Below are positions 35,694 through 44,427 of a stretch of DNA of 64,000 nt, one piece after another. The notes under the pieces are model-generated. The model saw nothing but the letters and a program-made list of their open reading frames with translations, was not told the DNA's origin and made no database searches. The translations under genes were made by a program, and so were the position numbers. Numbering within the stretch: position 1 is the first letter of the stretch; every line of letters begins with the position of its first letter. The stretch comes from Glaciecola sp049650345. GTDB taxonomy: Bacteria; Pseudomonadota; Gammaproteobacteria; Enterobacterales; Alteromonadaceae. The DNA lies in contig JBARZY010000172.1 of NCBI GenBank assembly GCA_049650345.1, forward strand, positions 1 to 64,000. Direction: 5' to 3'.

Positions 35694-36296
35694 TTAATGC
35701 AAGCCAATGCCTTCTAGGATACAATCAACGCTACAAACCAACTCTGCTTGTGAAACACCTGCTCGGGCCATTGATGCGGTGCCTTTGAGTAAAGTGTAAA
35801 TAGTGATGGCGTGGGCAGAAGCGTGCTCATGCAAGCCCAGCTCTATAGATTCTTCGTCGTGTGTAAACAACGATGTATAAAATTGTTTAGGTTGCAATTC
35901 GGCTGTTTGTAGGGCGTGTTTTGCAGCTTCAGGTATTTCACCGCTGACTAACTCAGATTGACACAACACCAACATGCAACCATATGCTTGCTTAGGCTTG
36001 CATTGCATGGCAATCACCGATTGCATGTGGTTTTTAAGGCGAGTCTTTATACTTAGCTCATTGTTGTTGAGCAAGGCCAAATGAGGCTTCATTTGGGTAT
36101 TGATGTAGCGCTGCGTTGCTTTTATAAATAAAGACTCTTTGTTTCCAAAGGCACGATACATACTGGGTTTATTAATTCCCATTCTGGCAATGAGGTCGCT
36201 CATTGATGTGCCAACATATCCTTTTTGCCAAAAAGTTTGCATGGCTGCCTCTAGGGCCGTTTCAGCATCAAATTCTCGTTTTCGACCACTGGCCAT
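35694..36296 (-). CDS. TetR-family repressor
   Basis: About 200 residues from MASGRKREFDAETALEAAM. The N-terminal helix-turn-helix (GYVGTSMSDLIARMGINKPSMYRAFGNKESLF) precedes a C-terminal helical ligand-binding domain with Cys residues (CKPKQAYGCMLVLCQSEL) that may sense electrophiles or oxidants. The start at 36296 is preferred over upstream in-frame codons because an operator copy lies at 36331-36342, which would otherwise be inside the gene. Autorepression plus control of the AhpD-like gene is inferred. Confidence 0.88.
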   Translation of the reverse strand: MASGRKREFDAETALEAAMQTFWQKGYVGTSMSDLIARMGINKPSMYRAFGNKESLFIKATQRYINTQMKPHLALLNNNELSIKTRLKNHMQSVIAMQCKPKQAYGCMLVLCQSELVSGEIPEAAKHALQTAELQPKQFYTSLFTHDEESIELGLHEHASAHAITIYTLLKGTASMARAGVSQAELVCSVDCILEGIGLH

Positions 36297-36330
36297 AGCA
36301 TACTCGCATGTGATTAGATTACGCTTAGTA

Positions 36331-36342
36331 TACCTTTTGGTA
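36331..36342. promoter_or_regulatory. TetR-family operator before tetR
   Basis: TACCTTTTGGTA, third copy of TACC-N4-GGTA, centred about 40 bases before the preferred tetR start. Confidence 0.7.
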
Positions 36343-36489
36343 CACATAATTCAATTTCAAGGCGTGACGAGCGCATCAAAGATATCATTCTTTTGTGAGT
36401 GTAAGGGCTTCTCCTCTACCCAAAAGGCATGATTTTCGGTACACTTGCGCTCAAATTTTACGTCGATACGTGTGAGTACTTTTTTATTT

Positions 36490-37588
36490 ATGTTTGAAGT
36501 AAATCCAATTAATAATGCCCTAGCAGACATACAAACCCGAGCGGATTCGCTTAGGGGGTATCTTTGACTACGATGTTAAAGTTGAGCGCTTAGAAGAAGT
36601 TTGTCGAGAGCTAGAAAACCCTGCTGTGTGGAACGACCCACAATATGCGCAAAAGCTAGGCAAAGAAAAAGTGGCGCTAGAACTTGTGGTAAACACAATG
36701 CAAACCTTAGCTCAAGGTGCACAAGACGTTGAAGGATTAGTCGAGCTTGCCGTAGAGGCTGAAGATGAAGAAACCTTCGCTGAGGCAGAACAAGAATTAG
36801 CAGGTCTTATTGAAGACCTAGAAAAGCTTGAATTTAGACGCATGTTTAGCGGTGCAAATGACGCCAACGATGGCTATATTGATATACAGTCTGGCTCAGG
36901 CGGCACCGAGGCACAAGATTGGGCGAATATGTTGTTGCGCATGTATTTGCGTTGGGGCGAAGAGCAAGGCTTTAAGACCGAGCTTATTGAAGCATCAGCC
37001 GGTGACGTAGCCGGTATAAAGAGCGCCACAATTAAATTTACTGGCGAATATGCATTTGGTTGGCTGCGAACCGAAACCGGCGTGCATCGTTTGGTGCGAA
37101 AATCGCCTTTCGATTCAGGTAATCGCCGCCATACATCGTTTGCGTCGGCATTTGCTTATCCAGAGGTGAATGACGACATCGATATCGATATTAACCCTGC
37201 TGATTTGCGTATAGATACATACCGAGCATCAGGTGCCGGTGGTCAGCACGTTAACCGAACCGATTCAGCCGTGCGTATAACACATTTACCAACAAATACA
37301 GTAGTGCAGTGTCAAAACGATCGCTCACAACACAAAAATAAAGATCAAGCCATGAAGCAATTAAAAGCGAAGCTTTATGAACTTGAAATGCAAAAACAAA
37401 ACGAGGAAAAACAAGCCCTCGAAGATAACAAGTCAGACATTGGATGGGGCAGTCAAATTCGCTCTTACGTGTTAGACGACTCACGCATTAAAGATTTACG
37501 CACAGGTGTTGAAACACGCAACACACAAGCCGTACTTGATGGTGATTTAAACAAATTTATTATTGCGAGCCTACAATCAGGCTTGTAA
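36490..37588 (+). CDS. prfB: Peptide chain release factor 2 (RF2), with programmed +1 frameshift
   Basis: Decodes UGA and UAA stops; 365 residues after frameshifting, the same as E. coli RF2. The first 25 codons (MFEVNPINNALADIQ...LRGYL) end at an in-frame TGA (36565-36567). Reading shifts +1 at CTT and continues DYDVKVERLEEV to the stop at 37588. Key motifs: the anticodon-like tripeptide region with SPFDSGNRRHTSFAS, and the catalytic GGQ in RASGAGGQHVNRTDSA. Low RF2 raises frameshifting, so RF2 autoregulates. It is followed by lysS after 30 bases, as in E. coli. Confidence 0.97.
36553..36567 (+). promoter_or_regulatory. RF2 programmed frameshift site
   Basis: AGGGGG (internal Shine-Dalgarno, 36553-36558), TAT, the slippery CTT and then TGA followed by C: AGGGGGTATCTTTGAC, identical to the E. 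coli prfB site as I recall it. Coding continues from 36566. Confidence 0.97.
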
Positions 37589-37618
37589 GTAACGTTTTAC
37601 TTTTTTATGGGAACCTCG

Positions 37619-39160
37619 ATGACTATTGAGCAACAAGATGAAAACAAATTAATTGCAGAGCGCCGTGCGAAATTAGAAAAAATTCGTGAACAGTGCCCTT
37701 CAAATGGCTACCCAAACCAGTTTAGACGCGAGCATTATGCTGATGATCTTCAGCAGAAATACGGCGAGTTTGAAAAAGCTGAGTTAGCTGAACAAGGCAA
37801 CGAAGTGTCGGTTGCCGGTCGTATAATGGCCAAACGTGGACCATTTTTATTGCTACAAGACATGAGTGGACGCATACAGTCATATGCTGATAAAGCCGCT
37901 CAAAAACGCATTAAAGAACAGTATGGCAGTTTAGATATTGGCGACATTATTGGCGTAAGTGGTGTCTTGCACAAATCGGGTAAGGGCGACCTTTATGTCG
38001 ATATGGCATCATTTGAGCTACTTACCAAGTCGTTGCGTCCATTACCTGAAAAATTCCATGGCTTGGCCGATCAAGAAACCAAATATCGTCAACGCTATGT
38101 TGATTTGATCACCAACCCCGATACCCGTAAAACCTTTAAAATACGCAGCGATATTGTTAATGGCATTCGTCAGTTTTTAACTGAGCGTAGGTTTATGGAA
38201 GTTGAAACGCCAATGTTGCAGGTTATACCAGGCGGTGCCACTGCTAAGCCATTTGTCACGCATCATAACGCCCTAGACATTGACATGTACTTACGCATCG
38301 CTCCAGAGCTTTACCTCAAGCGTTTAGTAGTAGGTGGTTTTGAGCGCGTGTTTGAAATTAACCGAAACTTTAGAAATGAAGGTTTATCAACGCGTCATAA
38401 TCCTGAATTTACTATGCTTGAATTTTATCAAGCTTATGCTGATTACAAAGATTTGATGAACCTAACGGAACACATGCTAAGAGAGCTTGCGCAGAAGGTA
38501 TTAGGTACAACTGAGTTGACTAACCACGTACGTAACAGCGATGGCGAAGTAGTAGAAACCAAAGAGTATGACTTTGGTAAGCCATTTGCGCGCTTAACCA
38601 TGGCTGAAGCTGTTTTAAAATACTGGCCAGAAGCTAATGCAGAAGCGATAAACGACCCTGAGAACAATCTTGACGCAATGCGCGAAATGGCCAAGCAATT
38701 GCACATTAAAGAGCCTGAAGTTGAGGGCATTTGGGGCGCTGGAAAATACCTATGCGAAATCTTCGAAGCAACCGCTGAAGAGCAACTTGACCAACCCACG
38801 TTTATTACTGAATACCCGTGGGAAGTATCGCCGCTTGCTAGAAGAAATGATGAGAACCCATTTGTTACTGATCGCTTTGAGTTTTTTGTAGGCGGTCGCG
38901 AGTTAGCAAATGGTTTCTCAGAGCTAAATGACTCAGAAGACCAAGCTGCGCGATTCCAAAAGCAAGTGCAAGAAAAAGATGCGGGTGATGATGAAGCCAT
39001 GCACTTTGACGAAGACTATATTACGGCACTTGAGTATGGTTTAGCGCCAACCGCTGGTGAAGGTATTGGTATTGACCGTTTGGTTATGTTGTTTGCCGAT
39101 TGCAGCACTATAAAAGACGTTATCTTGTTCCCACACATGAAACCGCAATCACAAGACTAA
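37619..39160 (+). CDS. lysS: Lysyl-tRNA synthetase, class II
   Basis: Charges tRNA-Lys; about 513 residues from MTIEQQDENKLIAERRAKL, with a possible start at 37607. An N-terminal OB-fold anticodon-binding domain (about 60-150; VAGRIMAKRGPFLLLQDMSGRIQ) precedes the class II core with motif 1 (RRFMEVETPMLQ), motif 2 (FRNEGLSTRHNPEFTMLE) and motif 3 (GLAPTAGEGIGIDRLVML). Full length. It follows prfB as in enterobacteria and has its own terminator. Confidence 0.97.
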   Translation: MTIEQQDENKLIAERRAKLEKIREQCPSNGYPNQFRREHYADDLQQKYGEFEKAELAEQGNEVSVAGRIMAKRGPFLLLQDMSGRIQSYADKAAQKRIKEQYGSLDIGDIIGVSGVLHKSGKGDLYVDMASFELLTKSLRPLPEKFHGLADQETKYRQRYVDLITNPDTRKTFKIRSDIVNGIRQFLTERRFMEVETPMLQVIPGGATAKPFVTHHNALDIDMYLRIAPELYLKRLVVGGFERVFEINRNFRNEGLSTRHNPEFTMLEFYQAYADYKDLMNLTEHMLRELAQKVLGTTELTNHVRNSDGEVVETKEYDFGKPFARLTMAEAVLKYWPEANAEAINDPENNLDAMREMAKQLHIKEPEVEGIWGAGKYLCEIFEATAEEQLDQPTFITEYPWEVSPLARRNDENPFVTDRFEFFVGGRELANGFSELNDSEDQAARFQKQVQEKDAGDDEAMHFDEDYITALEYGLAPTAGEGIGIDRLVMLFADCSTIKDVILFPHMKPQSQD

Positions 39161-39188
39161 GTTGTATTTGCGATAAGACACTATGATT

Positions 39189-39216
39189 AAAAGGCGTTTG
39201 GTTAAACGCCTTTTTT
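39189..39216. terminator. Bidirectional terminator between lysS and panE
   Basis: AAGGCGTTT and AAACGCCTT form a nine-base-pair stem with T-runs on both strands, between two convergent genes. Confidence 0.9.
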
Positions 39217-39220
39217 GTGT

Positions 39221-40129
39221 TCAAGGTTTGAGTGCTACCAGTTTTTGGTATAGCGACGTTAAGAATGGAATGTGAATATGGTGCTGTTGAGCACGCACCA
39301 CCAAATAACCCAGTACTCCCTCAATTTCCGTTTCTCTTTGATAAAACACATCTTGTTGCATTGACGAATAATTGTCTGAGGTGCTTTCAATTACCTTATC
39401 TATTGTTTGTTCAAGCTCAGTTGTATGAAGCGCTATTTGTAATGCTTCATAAACCGCAAATACTTCCGTCTTGGCTTGTGTGAGCTGTTCAGGATACTGT
39501 GTTAGCTCGCCGTTTTTGATATTCAACAAGGCAGTTAGCGGGTTAATTACCGCATTAATCGCTAACTTGCGATATAACGCTAAACGAATGTCATCCGCTA
39601 CATTGGCATTTGGGTGGGCTGTCGCAAAAGCAGATAACCAGTTTACCGACTGAGATGCGTTCAGTGCGTTGTTAAATGGGCCAATATCGAGCCTACCCAC
39701 CGCGGTTATTCTATAACTATCTGCATCTTGTTTATACACCGCATCGGTAGTAGTACCTACATATAAAGGATTGGTGGGGTACATATCGGCTAGAATATCA
39801 CCACCGCCCATACCGTTTTGTATTAATACAATTGCGGTATTGTTGCTCATCCAAGGCGACAACAAAGGCGCTAATTCTGCTACTTGGTAGCATTTTACAG
39901 GCACAATAATCGCATCAAGTGGGAACGCTGACGGGCACCTTATGCTGTGCAGCGGTGCATTTAAAGTAATTCTACTACCATCTAATAAATCAAGGTTTTT
40001 GCATGTAGCATGTTGGCTACGCGTAAGAATCATGGGTTTGAAATCGCGCCAATAATGGGCAAATAAACTACCTATTGCTCCTTGCCCTGCAATAGCAATG
40101 TTCCGTTTAACGGAAGAGTGACTAGACAC
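39221..40129 (-). CDS. panE: 2-dehydropantoate 2-reductase
   Basis: Reduces ketopantoate to pantoate with NADPH in the pantothenate/CoA pathway, 302 residues. The N-terminal Rossmann motif IAGQGAIGSLFAHYW starts at residue 11, followed by VPVKCYQVAELAPLL and IQNGMGGGDIL. The C-terminal helical domain has the catalytic-lysine region YRKLAINAVINPLTALLNIKNGEL near residue 185. It lies three bases after the pseudouridine synthase gene. Confidence 0.92.
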   Translation of the reverse strand: MSSHSSVKRNIAIAGQGAIGSLFAHYWRDFKPMILTRSQHATCKNLDLLDGSRITLNAPLHSIRCPSAFPLDAIIVPVKCYQVAELAPLLSPWMSNNTAIVLIQNGMGGGDILADMYPTNPLYVGTTTDAVYKQDADSYRITAVGRLDIGPFNNALNASQSVNWLSAFATAHPNANVADDIRLALYRKLAINAVINPLTALLNIKNGELTQYPEQLTQAKTEVFAVYEALQIALHTTELEQTIDKVIESTSDNYSSMQQDVFYQRETEIEGVLGYLVVRAQQHHIHIPFLTSLYQKLVALKP

Positions 40130-40132
40130 GTG

Positions 40133-40864
40133 TTATGTTTCCTCAGGGCGAGTAGTCGGGCTTAATCGCGGCGCTTGGTATGCAGGCCAACTTGCCTTGT
40201 GTGGCGGCATTAAGGGATGTTGATCTAGCGTATGCTCAACAAAGTGCTTGCCTTGTTGAGGAAGGCAACGAATATCAAAGTTACGCTCGTGGTAGTTAAA
40301 CACCAAGCTATAGCTGTGTAAATACAAGCGGTCAGCGGCTTCACCTTTGTAGCGTTTGTCACCCAATATTGGGCTTGATAAAGACTTAAGGGCCACACGT
40401 ATCTGATGGGTTTTGCCCGTTATCGGTTTCACAATAAATAGCCTGTAACTTTGCTTAGGCTTCTGATGCTCAGTATTTGAAGGCATTAAAGCACTAAAAA
40501 AGAAGGTGGTCGCTGGGTTATCCTGAGATACAAGCAATTTATAGCTGCCATTGCGCGCTTTGGTCATATCACCAGAAATTTTACCTTGTTTCTTTTTAGG
40601 TTTTTTATCGCTTAAGGCTACGTAATATTTTTGTATCTGCCTATTGGCAAAAAGTTGCGATAAGTTGCTGGCAGCTTGCTTATTTGTGGCAATAAGCAAG
40701 CAACCACTAGTTGGGGTATCTAGTCGATGCACAAGGTATAAATGTGCCAAGCCAGTTTGTTGTTTAAGCAAGGGTATGATGCTGTCTTCAGGCCCATGCA
40801 TGCCTAAATCTATAGGTTTGTTAACCACAATAAAATCATGATGCTCAAATATAATCGGTATCAA
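40133..40864 (-). CDS. RluA-family pseudouridine synthase
   Basis: 243 residues, no S4 RNA-binding domain. The catalytic HRLDTPTSGCLLIATNK motif near residue 45 contains the Asp nucleophile, followed by a KPITGKTHQIRVALKSLSSPILGD segment near 145, both characteristic of RluA/RluC/TruC-type enzymes. The short form with this C-terminus resembles a subgroup found in marine gammaproteobacteria. The RNA target is not known from sequence. It lies between an Hpt-domain gene and panE, all leftward. Confidence 0.88.
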   Translation of the reverse strand: MIPIIFEHHDFIVVNKPIDLGMHGPEDSIIPLLKQQTGLAHLYLVHRLDTPTSGCLLIATNKQAASNLSQLFANRQIQKYYVALSDKKPKKKQGKISGDMTKARNGSYKLLVSQDNPATTFFFSALMPSNTEHQKPKQSYRLFIVKPITGKTHQIRVALKSLSSPILGDKRYKGEAADRLYLHSYSLVFNYHERNFDIRCLPQQGKHFVEHTLDQHPLMPPHKASWPAYQAPRLSPTTRPEET

Positions 40865-40877
40865 AACAACTCGCTAC

Positions 40878-41435
40878 CTAAATACTTTTGATGATTTTGA
40901 TAGCCTCACTATATTGCAGTTCTTCTACCAAGCTGACTAAATTACGTTTGCTGGCGTCGTCAACATTAAGTGAATTAATATATTTGTGCAAAGTAGCGTC
41001 ATCAATAAACTCGTGACGTTCTAGCCGTTCAATGAATTCACTAATAAAGTCATTATTGTTGTTATCGGGTGTAAATTCAGGTGGCGCACTTCGCGTTAAA
41101 TCGAGTGTAGAGACAAATGCGCAAGTGTCACGCATTAACGTTGTAAATAATGCTAATTGTTCAGTATCAATGGTTTCGCCACGCAGTTGCTCATCTAATA
41201 CTTTTGAGCATTCGAACAGTGCCATTAACCCTAAATTACCCGAGATGCCTTTAGTGGTGTGCACTTTCATTTTCGCCTGCTGTAAGTCTCCGGCGTCTAT
41301 CAATGTGTTTACTTCTAAAGGTACAGACGAGAACTCTTGCTCAAACCGAGTCAGCATACGGCTCAACAAATCAGTATTACCTGCAAGTTGTGAGAGGGCA
41401 AAATCGATATCAACTAAGTTTTGTGCTCGAGTCAC
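40878..41435 (-). CDS. Hpt-domain phosphotransfer protein
   Basis: 185 residues. The histidine phosphotransfer domain occupies about residues 10-105, with the phosphoacceptor His in KMKVHTTKGISGNLGL (usually HTLKGxAxNxG). A C-terminal helical stretch of about 70 residues has no recognised domain. No histidine kinase or response regulator is nearby, so its partner is elsewhere. Probably the relay module of a hybrid-kinase pathway. A palindrome lies in the region shared with the M16 peptidase gene. Confidence 0.85.
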   Translation of the reverse strand: MTRAQNLVDIDFALSQLAGNTDLLSRMLTRFEQEFSSVPLEVNTLIDAGDLQQAKMKVHTTKGISGNLGLMALFECSKVLDEQLRGETIDTEQLALFTTLMRDTCAFVSTLDLTRSAPPEFTPDNNNNDFISEFIERLERHEFIDDATLHKYINSLNVDDASKRNLVSLVEELQYSEAIKIIKSI

Positions 41436-41468
41436 TTGGTCGTTCTCCTAGTCGGCAGACTAAATAAT

Positions 41469-41482
41469 CATCAATATTGATG
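41469..41482. promoter_or_regulatory. 14-base perfect palindrome in the hpt-M16 divergent region
   Basis: CATCAATATTGATG, 34 bases before the hpt start and 91 before the M16 start. Possible operator; the binding protein is unknown. Confidence 0.4.
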
Positions 41483-41572
41483 TGCCGTAAGCATAAAGAC
41501 TTAATTAGCCTTTTACAAATGGGTTTTTTTTATCCATCATACGCGTAATTACTATTTGAGACCGACTAATAT

Positions 41573-44395
41573 ATGAAAACAGCGCACCTTATTTCATTTT
41601 CAGCCTTGGCCATGTTGATGCTTACTGCATGCAGTAAAACGGAAACGCCCGATGCATCTGCAATTTCCTTACAAGGCGATGTAATTAAATATCATCAATA
41701 CGAGTTAGAGAATGGTCTTACAGTAGTGTTGCATCCTGATGATTCTGATCCACTGGTTAACATAAATGTGACCTATCATGTTGGTTCGGCTCGCGAAGAA
41801 TACGGGCGCTCGGGTTTTGCACACTTTTTCGAACACATGATGTTTCAAGGCTCTGAGCACGTTGCCGACGAAGAACACTTTAAAACGATTACCGAAGCCG
41901 GTGGTAATTTAAACGGTACTACGAATAGTGACCGCACAAATTATTTTCAGACAGTGCCTGCTAATCAATTAGAAAAAGTCTTGTGGCTAGAGGCAGATCG
42001 CATGGGATATTTACTGCCTGCGGTTACTCAAGAAAAATTTGAAAATCAACGCGAAACAGTGAAAAACGAAAGAGGGCAGCGGGTTGACAATCAGCCTTAT
42101 GGTTTGCGTTTTGAACGCACGGCTGAAGCCTTGTATCCCAAAGGCCATCCATATTCGTGGTCAACCATTGGGTATGTGGAAGATTTAGACCGCGTAAATG
42201 TAGACGATTTAAAAGCTTTCTTTAAGCGTTGGTATGGCCCTAATAACGCTGTGTTGACGATTGGTGGTAGCATCGATATTGCACAAACCAAACAATGGAT
42301 AGAAAAATACTTTGGTCCAATCCCTAAAGGCCCCGAGGTCAATCCAGATCCAAAACAACCCGGCTCGCTCGCCGAGACGCGCTACATTACATTAGAAGAC
42401 AAAGTACACTTGCCTTTATTACAAGTAACGTATCCCACTGTTTATCGCGACCATGCTGATGAGCCTGCCCTTGATGTGTTAGCAAGCATTTTGGGTGGCG
42501 GTAAAACATCATTGCTGTATAAGAATATGGTGAAAAACGGCTTGGCAGTACAAGCCTTTGCGAGCCACCCTTGTCGAGAACTTGCTTGTGAATTTGTGTT
42601 GTTGTCACTGGCTAACCCACAAAATGTTGCTGATTTAAAAGCGCTTAACGATATCATTCAAAACTCGCTAAATGAGTTTGAAACACGCGGCGTGCAAGAC
42701 GATGACTTACAAAGGGTAAAAAGTAGCATTGAAACAAGCACCGTTTATGGTTTGCAAAGTGTTGCAGGTAAAGTGGGCATTATGGCCTCAAGTCAAACCT
42801 TCAGAGGCACGCCCGATACCATTCAAATGGAAATTGACCGCTACAATGCAGTAACGAAAGACGACGTTATGCGTGTTTATCAGCAGTATGTAAAAGACAA
42901 ACCCGCGGTAGTGTTGTCGGTTGTACCAAAAGGCCAAGATGTATTGGCAGTGGCAGAAAACAACTTTACGCTACCTGAACGTGTTATACCCATCAACGAA
43001 GCGCAGCAAGAGGTGTTTGAGGCGCCCGCCATTGCAGATGCATTTGACCGCAGTTTAAAGCCCGTTGCAGGTGCAAATCCGCCGGTTGATGTGCCCGATT
43101 TTTGGGAGCATTCGTATGCAAATGGTATTGATGTATTAGGGGTTGAATCTGCCGAAACGCCTACGCTATCTATTACCCTAAGTATGGAAGGTGGCGTACT
43201 ATTAGACCCTATTGATAAACTCGGTCTAGCGAGTATCACAGCAGCCTTGATGAACGAAAGCTCAAAAAACTATTCTACCGAAGAAATGGCCAACCAATTA
43301 AGCTTAATTGGCAGTTCTATTTCGATATCGGCCAGTGGCCGGTATATCAATGTAAATGCCAATACCCTAAGTAAAAACGCCAAGCGCACCATGGAATTAT
43401 TGGAAGAGAGATTATTTTCTCCCGCTTTTTCTGAGGAAGACTTTGCGTTAATTAAACAACGTATTTTACAAGGCATGCAGCAATCGTTGAAAAACCCATC
43501 AGTATTGGCTTCCCGAGGTCGTGATGCTTTGTTGTTCGGCACCGACAGTCGCTTAGGTTTACCTGATTCAGGCACACTCGACAGTATTGCAGCGATTACC
43601 TTAGACGACGTAAAGGCGTTTTACGCACAATATTTCAGGCCAGATCATGCCACACTCGTTGCTGTGGGCGATGTGTCTAAAACTGAGATACTTGGTTTGA
43701 CAGAGTTTTTAGGTAAATGGGAAGCACAAACTTACACATTGCCGACGTTTGATATTGATACCAACATCGAGCAAAGTAAAATTTACATTGTTGATAATCC
43801 AGGTGGCGTGCAGTCGGTGGTTAATATATTTAGGCATGCGCCGGTATTCAACCCTTACGGCGAGCAGTTTAAACTGTCTCTTGCTAACTTCACTTTAGGC
43901 GGTATGTTTAATAGCAGAATTAATCTTAATTTACGTGAAGACAAAGGCTATACATACGGTGCTCGTAGTCGGTTTGGTGGCGGTAAACAAACGGGTGTGT
44001 TTGTAGCTTCTGCCGATGTAACCGCTAAGTTTACCAAAGAAAGTATTGAGGAGTTTTTATATGAAATCGATACCTACCAACAAAGCGGTATGACGCCAGC
44101 TGAGCTAGAATTTTTACAAAATGCATACACTCAGTCTGATGCCCTTAAATACGAGACGCCTGGGCAAAAAGCGGGCTTTTTGGCGCGTTTGTTATCACTT
44201 GACTTAGAAAAAGACTATACTGCCAAGCAACAAAATATTATTGAGAATATTACCGTTGATGAGCTAAATACATTGGCGGCAAAGTGGTTAGATACCAGTA
44301 AAATGCATATATTGGTTGTAGGCGACGCAGCAACACTTACAGAATCTTTGAAGGGCCTTGGCCGTGAAATAGAAATACTAGAAGTGCCTAAGTAA
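41573..44395 (+). CDS. M16-family zinc metallopeptidase lipoprotein
   Basis: 940 residues. The signal peptide ends at a lipobox (MLMLTACS, Cys20). The N-terminal M16 domain has the inverted zinc motif HFFEH near residue 85, with the downstream Glu in the ENQRETVKNERGQR region near 160. A second, non-catalytic M16 half (about 510-930) has LREDKGYTYGARSRFGGGKQ, the substrate-clamping R/Y pair. Two-domain clamshell peptidase of the pitrilysin/YhjJ type, attached to the membrane facing the periplasm. It may degrade signal or misfolded peptides; not adjacent to a partner gene. Confidence 0.93.
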   Translation: MKTAHLISFSALAMLMLTACSKTETPDASAISLQGDVIKYHQYELENGLTVVLHPDDSDPLVNINVTYHVGSAREEYGRSGFAHFFEHMMFQGSEHVADEEHFKTITEAGGNLNGTTNSDRTNYFQTVPANQLEKVLWLEADRMGYLLPAVTQEKFENQRETVKNERGQRVDNQPYGLRFERTAEALYPKGHPYSWSTIGYVEDLDRVNVDDLKAFFKRWYGPNNAVLTIGGSIDIAQTKQWIEKYFGPIPKGPEVNPDPKQPGSLAETRYITLEDKVHLPLLQVTYPTVYRDHADEPALDVLASILGGGKTSLLYKNMVKNGLAVQAFASHPCRELACEFVLLSLANPQNVADLKALNDIIQNSLNEFETRGVQDDDLQRVKSSIETSTVYGLQSVAGKVGIMASSQTFRGTPDTIQMEIDRYNAVTKDDVMRVYQQYVKDKPAVVLSVVPKGQDVLAVAENNFTLPERVIPINEAQQEVFEAPAIADAFDRSLKPVAGANPPVDVPDFWEHSYANGIDVLGVESAETPTLSITLSMEGGVLLDPIDKLGLASITAALMNESSKNYSTEEMANQLSLIGSSISISASGRYINVNANTLSKNAKRTMELLEERLFSPAFSEEDFALIKQRILQGMQQSLKNPSVLASRGRDALLFGTDSRLGLPDSGTLDSIAAITLDDVKAFYAQYFRPDHATLVAVGDVSKTEILGLTEFLGKWEAQTYTLPTFDIDTNIEQSKIYIVDNPGGVQSVVNIFRHAPVFNPYGEQFKLSLANFTLGGMFNSRINLNLREDKGYTYGARSRFGGGKQTGVFVASADVTAKFTKESIEEFLYEIDTYQQSGMTPAELEFLQNAYTQSDALKYETPGQKAGFLARLLSLDLEKDYTAKQQNIIENITVDELNTLAAKWLDTSKMHILVVGDAATLTESLKGLGREIEILEVPK

Positions 44396-44427
44396 TACAA
44401 ATAGGCATCAGCACTAGGGTTAACAAT

